From the NCBI GenBank assembly GCA_903922535.1, contig CAIXUF010000441.1:1-11230 (forward strand): a stretch of DNA of 11,230 nucleotides, read 5' to 3'. Origin of the DNA: Candidatus Hydrogenedentota bacterium (GTDB lineage: Bacteria; Hydrogenedentota; Hydrogenedentia; Hydrogenedentiales; CAITNO01). Numbering within the stretch: the stretch's first letter is position 1; every line of letters begins with the position of its first letter. A program made the translations under genes and the position numbers. A model generated the notes under the pieces. The model did not search any database. It had not been told where the DNA came from and saw only the letters and a list, made by a program, of their open reading frames with translations. Shown here piece by piece: positions 1-5,371 of the stretch.

Positions 1-13
1 TCCCGGCCCTTTT

Positions 14-152
14 TTTTGAAGGACAAAGGCTGAAGGACTAAGGGCAAAATGGGAAAGGAGACGGATATGAAGCAGGCAAGAACTGCTGCAAGTGTTTTGA
101 AGGACTAAGGCTGAAGGACTAAGGGCAAAATAGGAAAGGAGACGGACTATGA
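14..152 (+). repeat. 57-bp direct repeat of heptamers with SD and ATG (two copies)
   Basis: Two near-identical copies lie at 14-70 and 95-152, 81 bp apart, differing at two bases plus one inserted C. Each copy is a run of 7-bp units (GGACAAA or GGACTAA, GGCTGAA, GGACTAA, GGGCAAA, then a degenerate unit) and ends in AAAGGAG followed by ATG. The first ATG (67) opens a 13-codon frame, MKQARTAASVLKD, to 108. The second (149) opens only MIAIW, to 166. Both have good Shine-Dalgarno spacing but neither frame looks like a conserved protein. They may be leader peptides, remnants of a lost gene, or a by-product of repeat duplication. Confidence 0.8.
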
Positions 153-190
153 TTGCGATCTGGTAGGTGAGAACGATTGTGATGTTTTGA

Positions 191-231
191 AACGGCCGCG
201 AACCGGGGTGTTTGCGGCCGTTGTGTTTTTT
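191..231 (+). terminator. Rho-independent terminator upstream of the protease gene
   Basis: A perfect 9-bp stem (AACGGCCGC at 191-199 with GCGGCCGTT at 214-222) encloses a 14-nt loop and is followed by GTGTTTTTT (223-231). This is a standard intrinsic terminator for + strand transcription. It should end transcripts from the upstream module, so the protease gene probably needs its own promoter between 232 and 473. Confidence 0.8.
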
Positions 232-275
232 GGGCTAGTCGTGCTATGGTGGAAACGCTGCGATCTTTGTTGAAA

Positions 276-336
276 GAGATTGCCTGGCTTTGCCCGCAAT
301 GACGGACGCCTTCGCGGGAATGACGGGGGCTCCCAG
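276..336. repeat. Dispersed chromosomal-type repeat in the gene-free leader
   Basis: The segment contains two related units, one ending GCAATGACGG and one reading CGCGGGAATGACGG, followed by GGCTCCCAG. In reverse complement it reads GTCATTCCCGCGAAGGCG, the style of a dispersed repeat common in many bacterial chromosomes. The GCTCCCAG tail recurs at 3942-3949 after another hairpin. Open frames across it are repeat-derived and lack ribosome-binding sites. The remainder of 232-473 holds the possible promoter at 366-386 and nothing else I can support. Confidence 0.45.
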
Positions 337-365
337 CAATAACCCCTCGCTCTTTTCTTCCCCAG

Positions 366-386
366 TGACAGTGTCAGTCTTATATC
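366..386 (+). promoter_or_regulatory. Possible late promoter with palindromic site
   Basis: A perfect inverted repeat, TGACA-G-TGTCA (366-376), stands immediately upstream of a -10-like TATATC (381-386). There is no convincing -35 hexamer at the right distance (TTCCCC is weak), which would fit an activator-dependent promoter. The setting, after a terminator and about 90 bp before the head protease start, is where Mu has its activator-dependent P_I promoter. This is an inference from position and symmetry only. Confidence 0.28.
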
Positions 387-473
387 TTCTCTCGGTGACC
401 GCTACTATCGCGGCATGCCTTACGCACACCACAGACACCCGCACCTCCGTTGGACGCCGGCCAGGAGGCCCGC

Positions 474-1514
474 ATGATGGGAACCAAACTTGCACAGCGA
501 ATCCGCGTGCATGCCTTGAAAGCGGGCACCTGGCCGGCCAACCCGGAGGATGTGACGCTGAGCGAGGCGGACATCGCCGGCATCGCCGCGTCCTATAACC
601 CATCCACGTACAAGGCGCCCGTGGTGATCGGGCATCCGAAAACGGATGATCCGGCATGGGGCTGGGTGGAAGCGGCGGAGGCGAACAGCAACGGCCTGTA
701 TGTGGACGCCACATTGACGCCGGAAATGGCGGAGTTGGTGAAGCGGGGCCAATATAGCAAGGTGAGCTGCTCGCTGTACACGCCAGCGGCTTCGGCAAAT
801 CCGACGCCGGGCTCGTGGAGTCTGCGCCATCTTGGATTTCTTGGGGCGGAGCCTCCGGCGGTGAAGGGGCTGGAAATGGTACGTCTGGCTGAAGAGGATG
901 CGGGCGGTACGGTGGAAGTGCAATGGAGCATGGACAGTGGACAATTGACCATGAGTGAGGCGGGGAACATCCCCCTAAATCCCCCTTCAAAGGGGGACTT
1001 GCAGGCAGGAAAGGCCAAGGACATGACGGACACGGAGAAACAGAAACTGGAACAGCAGACCGCAGACCTGGCGGAACGGGCGAAGACGCTGGAGACGCGT
1101 GAGGCGGCGGTGGCGGCGCGTGAACGGCAGTTGACCCGTGCTGTAATCGGCGCGGAGATTGACGGGCACATCCAGGGCGGCCGGGTGCTGCCTGTGGAGA
1201 AGCCGGGGCTGGTGGCGCTGATGGAATTGGCGGACGGCCAGACGGTGGACCTGTCCGAGTCCGAGAAGGATGTGAAGGCGGGTGACGTGCTGCGGAGCCT
1301 GCTGAAGGCGCTGCCGGCGCGGGTGGACCTGACGGAGCGGAGTGCTCCGGACAGGGCAGGCGGGACGCCTGCGGTACCGGGGGCGAAGGCTCCGGACGGG
1401 TTCACGCTGAGTGAGCGCGGGTCGGCGGTGGACCTGCGGGCGCGTCAGCTCATGGCCGCGAAACCGGGCCTGAGCTACGTGGACGCGGTTCGGCAGGCGG
1501 AGGCCCTGGGGTAA
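474..1514 (+). CDS. Phage head maturation protease with C-terminal scaffold (Mu I-like)
   Basis: This 346-residue protein fits the phage protease-scaffold family that processes the prohead. The N-terminal 1-135 carry the family signature: GHPKTDDPAWGWV at 53-65, the VSCS serine motif at 97-100, and RHLGFLGAEPPAVKGL at 118-133. His54 and Ser98 or Ser100 are candidate catalytic residues, as inferred from the family. Residues 150-176 are a linker built from two repeats (see 923-957 and 966-1001). From residue 184 onward the sequence is charged and probably coiled-coil (EKQKLEQQTADLAERAKTLE), as expected for scaffold. AGGAGG at 463-468 serves ATG 474 (5-nt gap) or ATG 477 (8-nt gap). The TTG at 450 lies upstream of that site and is rejected. 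In Mu the equivalent gene I precedes the major capsid gene, as here after one insertion. Confidence 0.85.
   Translation: MMGTKLAQRIRVHALKAGTWPANPEDVTLSEADIAGIAASYNPSTYKAPVVIGHPKTDDPAWGWVEAAEANSNGLYVDATLTPEMAELVKRGQYSKVSCSLYTPAASANPTPGSWSLRHLGFLGAEPPAVKGLEMVRLAEEDAGGTVEVQWSMDSGQLTMSEAGNIPLNPPSKGDLQAGKAKDMTDTEKQKLEQQTADLAERAKTLETREAAVAARERQLTRAVIGAEIDGHIQGGRVLPVEKPGLVALMELADGQTVDLSESEKDVKAGDVLRSLLKALPARVDLTERSAPDRAGGTPAVPGAKAPDGFTLSERGSAVDLRARQLMAAKPGLSYVDAVRQAEALG
923..957 (+). repeat. ATGGACA-type heptamer array inside the protease linker
   Basis: Five consecutive 7-bp units resembling ATGGACA (ATGGAGC, ATGGACA, GTGGACA, ATTGACC, ATGAGTG) lie within the protease-scaffold gene, encoding roughly residues 150-162. 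The array sits exactly between the conserved protease domain and the scaffold-like part, next to the palindromic repeat at 966. The linker sequence therefore appears repeat-derived. Confidence 0.6.
966..1001 (+). repeat. 36-bp palindromic repeat, copy 1 (encodes NIPLNPPSKGDL)
   Basis: This 36-bp element contains an 8-bp stem, TCCCCCTT-CA-AAGGGGGA. It recurs at 5556-5591 with a single mismatch in the loop. Both copies are in the same orientation and in the same reading frame of different genes, giving the peptide NIPLNPPSKGDL. Elements with this CCCCCTAAATCCCCCTT core are familiar dispersed repeats in several bacterial genomes. Here it occupies the inter-domain linker of the head protease. Confidence 0.85.
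1023..1514 (+). CDS. Possible internal start for a separate scaffold protein (Mu Z-like)
   Basis: An in-frame ATG at 1023 within the protease gene is preceded by AGGAAAGG (1007-1014), about 8 nt away. Initiation there would give a 163-residue protein starting MTDTEKQKLEQQ, consisting of the coiled-coil scaffold region without the protease. In Mu, scaffold protein Z is made from an in-frame internal start in gene I, so the arrangement has precedent. The alternative is that scaffold arises only by proteolysis of the full-length product. Confidence 0.35.
   Translation: MTDTEKQKLEQQTADLAERAKTLETREAAVAARERQLTRAVIGAEIDGHIQGGRVLPVEKPGLVALMELADGQTVDLSESEKDVKAGDVLRSLLKALPARVDLTERSAPDRAGGTPAVPGAKAPDGFTLSERGSAVDLRARQLMAAKPGLSYVDAVRQAEALG
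1355..1377 (+). repeat. Hairpin repeat GCAGGCG-GGA-CGCCTGC, copy 1 (encodes AGGTPAV)
   Basis: A perfect 7-bp stem with GGA loop (1356-1372) followed by GGTAC. The identical 23 bp occur at 3896-3918 in the small DUF7210-like gene. Both are on the + strand and translated in the same frame as AGGTPAV. In the protease-scaffold gene it lies near residues 294-302, in a low-complexity stretch of the scaffold tail. Confidence 0.8.
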
Positions 1515-1549
1515 GGGCAAAGGGCGAAGGGCAAAGGACAAAGAAGCTT
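1515..1549 (+). repeat. GGGCAAA/GGACAAA heptamer array
   Basis: Directly after the protease stop codon there are five in-phase 7-bp units: GGGCAAA, GGGCGAA, GGGCAAA, GGACAAA and the degenerate GAAGCTT. Together with 36 bp of ordinary sequence it forms the gap before the next gene. The same family occurs at 21-48, 102-129, 4768-4795, 5472-5499 and 10983-11010. Confidence 0.8.
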
Positions 1550-1585
1550 AAGTAACAGATGCCCGTTGGGCAGGGAGAATGGACG

Positions 1586-2608
1586 ATGCAATCGATTCCG
1601 GTCTTGACGTTGACGATATTGGCTTCGGCCGTGGTGAGCGCTGAGCGTTTCGTGAATGCGCTGGGGGCGGTGTGCGGCCTGGGCGAGGCGGCGCATGGAG
1701 TAGCCCGGTCGGATGCAGCGATTGGCGATGCGTTCTCCGCGGACGTGCTGGGAACGGCCGTGGTGACCAGCGGCGCGGCATTTCCCAATGGAACCATTGT
1801 CATGAGTGACGCGCTGGGCCGGGCAGTGCCCTGGGTTTTCGGCTATGAGCCGACGGGGCAGGCGCGGGCTGAGGCGACGGCAGCCGGTCAGAGCATCGAA
1901 ATCCTGCTGCTTCCGAAGGCCGCCCAGGCCTGCGCGCCGTCGGTGGGCTTTTTGCACACTGCGAGCGGCGGGGTGACCGCCAACCGCTTTGTGACGCTGC
2001 TGGGCGCGCTGGCCGGCGCGGGGGCGGCCACGGCGGGCGTTTCGACACAGGCGGTGGACAGCGGCCATGGCTTCAATTGCATCGCTTTCGGTTACGGCCA
2101 TGTGCTGTCCGGGGACGCGTTCAGCGCGGGCGACACGCTGATGTCGGATGCGACTTCGCGGGCCATTGCCTGGACCGCGAACAACGCTAAGGCGGCGCTT
2201 GCGCTGGATGCGGCGACGGCGGCGGGCCAGCTTGTGCGCGTGCTGGTGCTTCCGAACACGCTGCCTGCGACGGCGCTGTCGGCGCTGACGATTTCTGTGA
2301 CGGCGGGCGCGGGGGGGCTTACGGCGAAGCGCTATGTGAAGGCTGACGGCACGATTGCCGGGGCGGGTGACAATGCCATCGGCGTGGCGGTGACGAGCGC
2401 CGCGCAGGGCGCCCAGGCGATTGTGGCGATTGCCGGCCTTGCCCAGGTGACGGCGTCGGATGCGGTGTCGGTCGGGGCGGTTCTCAAGAGCGCGACGGGC
2501 GGCAAGGCGGTGACGTATTCGGTGAGCGGGGCGAAGGTGTCGATTGCGCGGACGGCGGCGGCGCAGGCGGACGACGACATCTGGGCGCTGCTGGCGTCGA
2601 ACGTCTGA
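1586..2608 (+). CDS. Triple-module DUF2190-like capsid decoration protein
   Basis: A 340-residue, Ala/Gly/Val-rich protein built from three tandem modules of about 100 residues, at roughly 15-110, 125-228 and 240-335. Each starts AERFV, ANRFV or AKRYV, continues with a G-A-G turn and a GTIVMSDALGRAVPW-type segment (GDTLMSDATSRAIAW in module 2, GAVLKSATGGKAVTY in module 3), and ends near a Q-hydrophobic-LLP segment in the first two. This resembles DUF2190 capsid cement/decoration proteins, normally about 100-120 residues, which sit between protease and major capsid genes in Mu-like phages. Family assignment is by pattern and position. GGGAG at 1573-1577 lies 8 nt before ATG 1586. The in-frame ATG at 1559 lacks a ribosome-binding site. 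Confidence 0.72.
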   Translation: MQSIPVLTLTILASAVVSAERFVNALGAVCGLGEAAHGVARSDAAIGDAFSADVLGTAVVTSGAAFPNGTIVMSDALGRAVPWVFGYEPTGQARAEATAAGQSIEILLLPKAAQACAPSVGFLHTASGGVTANRFVTLLGALAGAGAATAGVSTQAVDSGHGFNCIAFGYGHVLSGDAFSAGDTLMSDATSRAIAWTANNAKAALALDAATAAGQLVRVLVLPNTLPATALSALTISVTAGAGGLTAKRYVKADGTIAGAGDNAIGVAVTSAAQGAQAIVAIAGLAQVTASDAVSVGAVLKSATGGKAVTYSVSGAKVSIARTAAAQADDDIWALLASNV

Positions 2609-2610
2609 GC

Positions 2611-2666
2611 GAAGTGTGAAGTGTGAAGTGTGAAGTGTGAAGTGTGAAAGCTGAAATGTGAAGTCC
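2611..2666 (+). repeat. GAAGTGT heptamer array (5 perfect + 3 degenerate units)
   Basis: Five perfect copies of GAAGTGT run from 2611 to 2645, followed by GAAAGCT, GAAATGT and GAAGTCC. The array starts two bases after the stop codon of the decoration-like gene and fills most of the 86-bp gap before the capsid gene. It is the most regular array in the window and would be a likely site of length variation. Confidence 0.92.
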
Positions 2667-2694
2667 AACTGAACTCAACCATGGAGAGCATGAC

Positions 2695-3642
2695 ATGCCC
2701 CAGATGACCCCCGCACAAGCCCGCGTTATGGACCCCGTCCTTACCAACATCGCGCGCGGCTACCAGAACGCCGAATTTGTCGGGAACGCCCTGTTTCCGA
2801 AGGTGCCCGTGCAGCAGCGCGGAGGCCGGGTTGTGAAGTTCGGCAAGGAGGCGTTCAAACTGTACAACACGGTGCGCGCGCCCGGCTCGAACGTCGCCGA
2901 GATGCAGTTCGGCTATTCCTCGGATCCGATTCCCTGGCAGGGGCATGCGCTCCGGGGCAAGATCCCGCTGGAGGACATGGAGGATGCGAGCGCGGTGCCG
3001 GGCATCGACCTTGGCCAGATCGCCGTGGTCACGGTGTTGGATGTCATCAACCTGTCACTCGAGTACTCGCAGGCCCAGCTCGCGCGTGACGCCGACAACT
3101 ACGACGACGACAACGTCGCGGAGCCGTCGGGGGACTCGAAGTGGACGAGTTCCAAGAGCGATCCTATTGCGGTGATCGAGGCGCTTAAGGAGATCGTCCG
3201 CAAGAAGATCGGCAAGCGCCCGAACTCGGGAATCATCGGCGGCGCGGTGTTCGCGGCGCTGAAGACGCACCCGGCAGTCATCGACCGCATCAAGTACACG
3301 GGTCGCGACGTGCCGACCCTCGAGCTGCTGGCGTCGCTTTTCGATGTCAGGACCCTGAAGATCGGCGACGCGATCTTCTGCGACTCCGCGGGCGAATTGC
3401 AGGACGTGTGGGGCGGGGACGCGGTGTTCGGCTACACCGACATTTCCGACCTCAAGAGCAAGGGCAAGCCGAGCTTCGCTTACACCTATGAACTGGGCGG
3501 CGGTCCGCGCGTCATGGAGGCCTTCCTCGAGACGGACAACAACTCGTGGATGTATCCGGTGTTCCACGACGTGTCGCCGGTCATCGCGGGGGCGGACGCG
3601 GGGTTCCTGGTGAAGGGGCGGTGTAGGAAGGGTGAAGGGTGA
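2695..3642 (+). CDS. Major capsid protein (HK97-fold, Mu T position)
   Basis: This 315-residue protein has the features of a phage major capsid protein. The N-terminal half contains a long linker with YQNAEFVGNALFPKVPVQ and a WQGHALRGKIPLEDM segment. Residues about 178-205 (SGIIGGAVFAALKTHPAVID, then RIKYTGR) are a strongly typical capsid helix-strand stretch, followed by DVWGGDAVFGY and a C-terminal region ending PVIAGADAGFLVKG. Hundreds of copies would form the icosahedral shell, probably after action of the upstream protease-scaffold. GGAGAG at 2683-2688 lies 6 nt before ATG 2695. The last residues (RKGEG) and the TGA stop are encoded by the GAAGGGT repeat array beginning at 3627, suggesting the C-terminus has been replaced or trimmed by repeat sequence. 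Confidence 0.88.
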   Translation: MPQMTPAQARVMDPVLTNIARGYQNAEFVGNALFPKVPVQQRGGRVVKFGKEAFKLYNTVRAPGSNVAEMQFGYSSDPIPWQGHALRGKIPLEDMEDASAVPGIDLGQIAVVTVLDVINLSLEYSQAQLARDADNYDDDNVAEPSGDSKWTSSKSDPIAVIEALKEIVRKKIGKRPNSGIIGGAVFAALKTHPAVIDRIKYTGRDVPTLELLASLFDVRTLKIGDAIFCDSAGELQDVWGGDAVFGYTDISDLKSKGKPSFAYTYELGGGPRVMEAFLETDNNSWMYPVFHDVSPVIAGADAGFLVKGRCRKGEG

Positions 3643-3675
3643 AGTGTGAAGGGTGAAGTCAGAAGTCAGAAGTTT
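3627..3675 (+). repeat. GAAGGGT/GAAGTCA heptamer array overlapping the capsid stop
   Basis: Seven consecutive 7-bp units: two GAAGGGT, GAAGTGT, GAAGGGT, two GAAGTCA and GAAGTTT. The first two and the start of the third lie inside the capsid gene, and the junction between units two and three supplies its TGA stop (3640-3642). The rest fills the gap before the small gene at 3711. Confidence 0.85.
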
Positions 3676-3710
3676 AACGCGCCCTGAATGGGGCTTTGGA
3701 GCGGCTTGAA

Positions 3711-3965
3711 ATGCTTGTTGAAGTGTTGGTCAATACGCTTTGGCATGGTGGAAAGCGCTGCCGGAAAGGTGACCAGGTGGATATGTCCGACAAAAGCGCT
3801 GCTCTTGATGCGGCGCGCGGCCTGGTGCGCATTGTTCCCGTTGAGGCCGCGGCGACCGGGGATTCCGGCGACGACGGCCAAGGCGGGAGTTCGGAGGCAG
3901 GCGGGACGCCTGCGGTACGGGAAGCCGGCGGGGACGCCGGCGCTCCCAGTCGGAAGAAACGGTAG
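3711..3965 (+). CDS. Small DUF7210-like phage head-region protein
   Basis: An 84-residue protein. Residues 1-40 (LVNTLWHGGKRCRKGDQVDM, then a short helix ending RGLVRIVP) match the pattern of small DUF7210-type phage proteins: two short strands, a G-K-basic turn, a GD-x-V strand and a helix ending GLV. Such proteins lie after the capsid gene in Mu-like phages and their function is not established. Residues from about 45 are a low-complexity Gly/Asp/Ala tail containing two hairpin repeats (AGGTPAV, then AGGDAGAP) and ending in basic SRKKR. GGAG at 3698-3701 lies 9 nt before ATG 3711. The upstream in-frame TTG 3696 and the out-of-frame ATG 3688 are less likely. Confidence 0.68.
   Translation: MLVEVLVNTLWHGGKRCRKGDQVDMSDKSAALDAARGLVRIVPVEAAATGDSGDDGQGGSSEAGGTPAVREAGGDAGAPSRKKR
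3896..3949 (+). repeat. Two adjacent hairpin repeats inside the DUF7210-like tail
   Basis: The first (3896-3918) is identical over 23 bp to 1355-1377. Six bases later comes a related element: GCCGGCG (3924-3930), loop GGGA, CGCCGGC (3935-3941), then GCTCCCAG. Both share the plan of a 7-bp stem around a GGA or GGGA loop with a fixed 3' tail. They encode most of the disordered C-terminal tail of the small protein. Confidence 0.8.
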
Positions 3966-3984
3966 TTCAACCGGAGATTGCTTC

Positions 3985-4290
3985 ATGAAAAACTCGGTGG
4001 CCTTTTTGGTTGTCGTCCTGCTGTTCGCGGGGATTCTTCTGCCTGCCTGTGCGACGCTTGCGCGGGCGCAGCAGACGGCTGCGGACATCGAGCGGGACAT
4101 CGCGGCGGTTCAGCCGATCATTGACACGCTTGAATCCGCGTGGCAGGTATGGCAGGAGATGCACAAGGACAACCTGCCCTCGGAGATTGCGGCGGAATTG
4201 AGGAAGTTCGAGGCGGAGATTCAGCCGCTGCGGGACAAGCTGGCGGCGCTGCGGGCGAAGCTTGCAAAGGCGAAGGGCCTGAAAAGTTGA
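3985..4290 (+). CDS. Secreted or membrane-anchored small coiled-coil protein, possible moron
   Basis: A 101-residue protein starting at ATG 3985 with GGAG (3973-3976) 8 nt upstream. Residues 2-28 form a clear export signal: MKNS, a hydrophobic core VAFLVVVLLFAGILLP, and an ALA-R-ALA-like end (ARA before QQ at 28/29) suitable for signal peptidase I. Cys22 follows LPA, an imperfect lipobox, so lipidation is possible. Mature residues 30-101 are charged and helical, with heptad-like stretches IERDIAAVQPIIDTLES and LRDKLAALRAKLAKAKGLK. Exported proteins are unexpected among head genes. It could be a spanin-like lysis protein or a cargo gene acting on the lysogen envelope. No family was recognised. 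Its stop codon overlaps the repeat array at 4289. Confidence 0.65.
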   Translation: MKNSVAFLVVVLLFAGILLPACATLARAQQTAADIERDIAAVQPIIDTLESAWQVWQEMHKDNLPSEIAAELRKFEAEIQPLRDKLAALRAKLAKAKGLKS

Positions 4291-4353
4291 AGGGTGAAGG
4301 GTGAATTAACCGCATAGAACGCAGAGAACGCAAAGAAAAAGGCAAAGGACGAA
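4289..4353 (+). repeat. Heptamer units and 28-bp AACCGCATAGAACG repeat, copy 1
   Basis: Two GAAGGGT units (4289-4302) overlap the stop of the preceding gene. A 28-bp element starting AACCGCATAGAACGC (4308-4335) then follows, matched base for base at 11017-11044. The gap ends with GGACGAA (4347-4353) directly before the next gene, whose Shine-Dalgarno (AAGGA, 4345-4349) lies within this repeat sequence. Confidence 0.82.
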
Positions 4354-4356
4354 GTG

Positions 4357-4767
4357 ATGTATGCATCTTTGACAGACCTGGTGGACCGGTTCGGGGCGGA
4401 TGAGCTGACGCAGCTAACGACGCGGTGGGACCCTGACGCCGCGGAGCCGGACGAGTCCAGGGCAAATAATGCCCTGGAGGATGCCACGGCAGAGATGGAT
4501 GTGTACATCGGCACGCAGTATGCGCTTCCGCTGGCTTCGGTTCCGGTGGTGTTGAAGGGCATCTGCTGCGATGTGGCGCGGTACCGGCTTTTTGGCGAGA
4601 AGGCAAGTGACGAGGTGCGGCGGCGTTTTGATGACGCGGTGACGCTGTTGAACCGGATTGCCAAGGGCACCGCGAGCCTGGGCTTGACGGCGACGCCGGA
4701 GCCGGCGGCGGCGGGCGTGGCGTTTGTGACGCCGGGGCGCGTGATGTCGAAAGACCTGAAGTATTAG
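4357..4767 (+). CDS. Mu gp36-like (DUF1320) head-tail connector protein
   Basis: A 136-residue protein matching the Mu gp36/DUF1320 family. It has the N-terminal YASLTDLVDRFGADELTQL segment, a central ALEDATAEMDVYIGTQYALP helix with the typical D-x-Y motif, then PVVLKGICCDVARYRLF and EVRRRFDDAVTLLNRIAKG, and the C-terminal TPGRVMSKDLK. Family members are thought to act at the head-tail connection. AAGGA (4345-4349) is 7 nt from ATG 4357. The in-frame GTG at 4354 is the less likely start. It keeps Mu synteny by preceding gp37. Confidence 0.88.
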   Translation: MYASLTDLVDRFGADELTQLTTRWDPDAAEPDESRANNALEDATAEMDVYIGTQYALPLASVPVVLKGICCDVARYRLFGEKASDEVRRRFDDAVTLLNRIAKGTASLGLTATPEPAAAGVAFVTPGRVMSKDLKY

Positions 4768-4801
4768 GGACGAAGGACAAAATACGAAGGCTGAAAGGTG
4801 A
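4768..4801 (+). repeat. GGACGAA/GGACAAA heptamer array forming a ribosome-binding region
   Basis: Immediately after the gp36-like stop come GGACGAA, GGACAAA, ATACGAA, GGCTGAA and AGGTGAA in phase, the last running into the ATG at 4802. The entire intergenic gap is array sequence. Its AGGTGA (4796-4801) is the only Shine-Dalgarno-like element for the gp37-like gene. Confidence 0.8.
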
Positions 4802-5371
4802 ATGCGGATGCTTGGCCTTGAGGCAACGATAGTTGAACGGTTGAGAACGACGCTTGCGGCGGCGGGTGTGAAGGCGAAGGTGATGTCGGCGGCGGACCTG
4901 GCGGGGATGAAGGACGCGTTTCAGTTTGCGCCTGCGGTACACGTTATATACCAGGGCTACCGGGTGAAGGAGACCCGGGCGAACAACCTGGTGTCCCTGG
5001 TGGAACAAACGTGGCTGACTGTTGCCGCGGTGCGCAATGTGCGCGACCAGAAGACGGGTGCCGCGGCGCGGAACGATTCGAAGGACATCAACGCGGCGGT
5101 CTATCAGGCGATGGCGGGCTGGCTGCCACCGGGCGCATGGGAGCCGTTCCGGTTGGCGGACGGGCCGGGCGCGGGATTCGAGGGCTGTGTGTTTTTCATC
5201 CCGCTGGCATGGAAGACGCTGATTCAGTTGAGCAGGGACGTGGACGACGACTTCCCCGTCCTGAAACACGTGACGAACGACTATACGGGCGGTGACGTCC
5301 AGGAGATATACGATGACGATGTACCGGTACCGGGGGACGATGGTGACGGCGCTGCCCCTGAAGACGGGTGA
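4802..5371 (+). CDS. Mu gp37-like (DUF1834) head-tail/tail terminator region protein
   Basis: A 189-residue protein resembling the Mu gp37/DUF1834 family. It opens with LGLEATIVERLRTTLAAAGVKAKVMSA, followed by strand-rich FAPAVHVIYQGYRV, VSLVEQTWLTVAAVRNVRD, a helix DINAAVYQAMAGWLPPGAW, and GCVFFIPLAWKTLIQL. That alternation fits tail terminator-like folds. The C-terminus is acidic (DDDVPVPGDDGDG). It follows gp36 as in Mu. The start may be ATG 4802 or, with better spacing from AGGTGA (4796-4801), ATG 4808. The 3' end overlaps the next gene by 59 bp, which suggests translational coupling. Confidence 0.8.
   Translation: MRMLGLEATIVERLRTTLAAAGVKAKVMSAADLAGMKDAFQFAPAVHVIYQGYRVKETRANNLVSLVEQTWLTVAAVRNVRDQKTGAAARNDSKDINAAVYQAMAGWLPPGAWEPFRLADGPGAGFEGCVFFIPLAWKTLIQLSRDVDDDFPVLKHVTNDYTGGDVQEIYDDDVPVPGDDGDGAAPEDG

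Noticed and set aside
290..598. Plus-strand 102-codon open frame across the leader
   Set aside because: No Shine-Dalgarno, its first part encodes a dispersed repeat, and its end runs out of frame through the protease gene.
966..1001. Palindrome considered as a transcription terminator
   Set aside because: No T-run follows, it lies inside a coding gene, and the second copy is also coding.
2611..2666. Heptamer array considered as a CRISPR array
   Set aside because: Units are contiguous 7-bp tandems without spacers.
3688..3984. Upstream extension of the exported protein to ATG 3688
   Set aside because: The extension overlaps the small DUF7210-like gene in another frame. The signal peptide and a good ribosome-binding site place the start at 3985.
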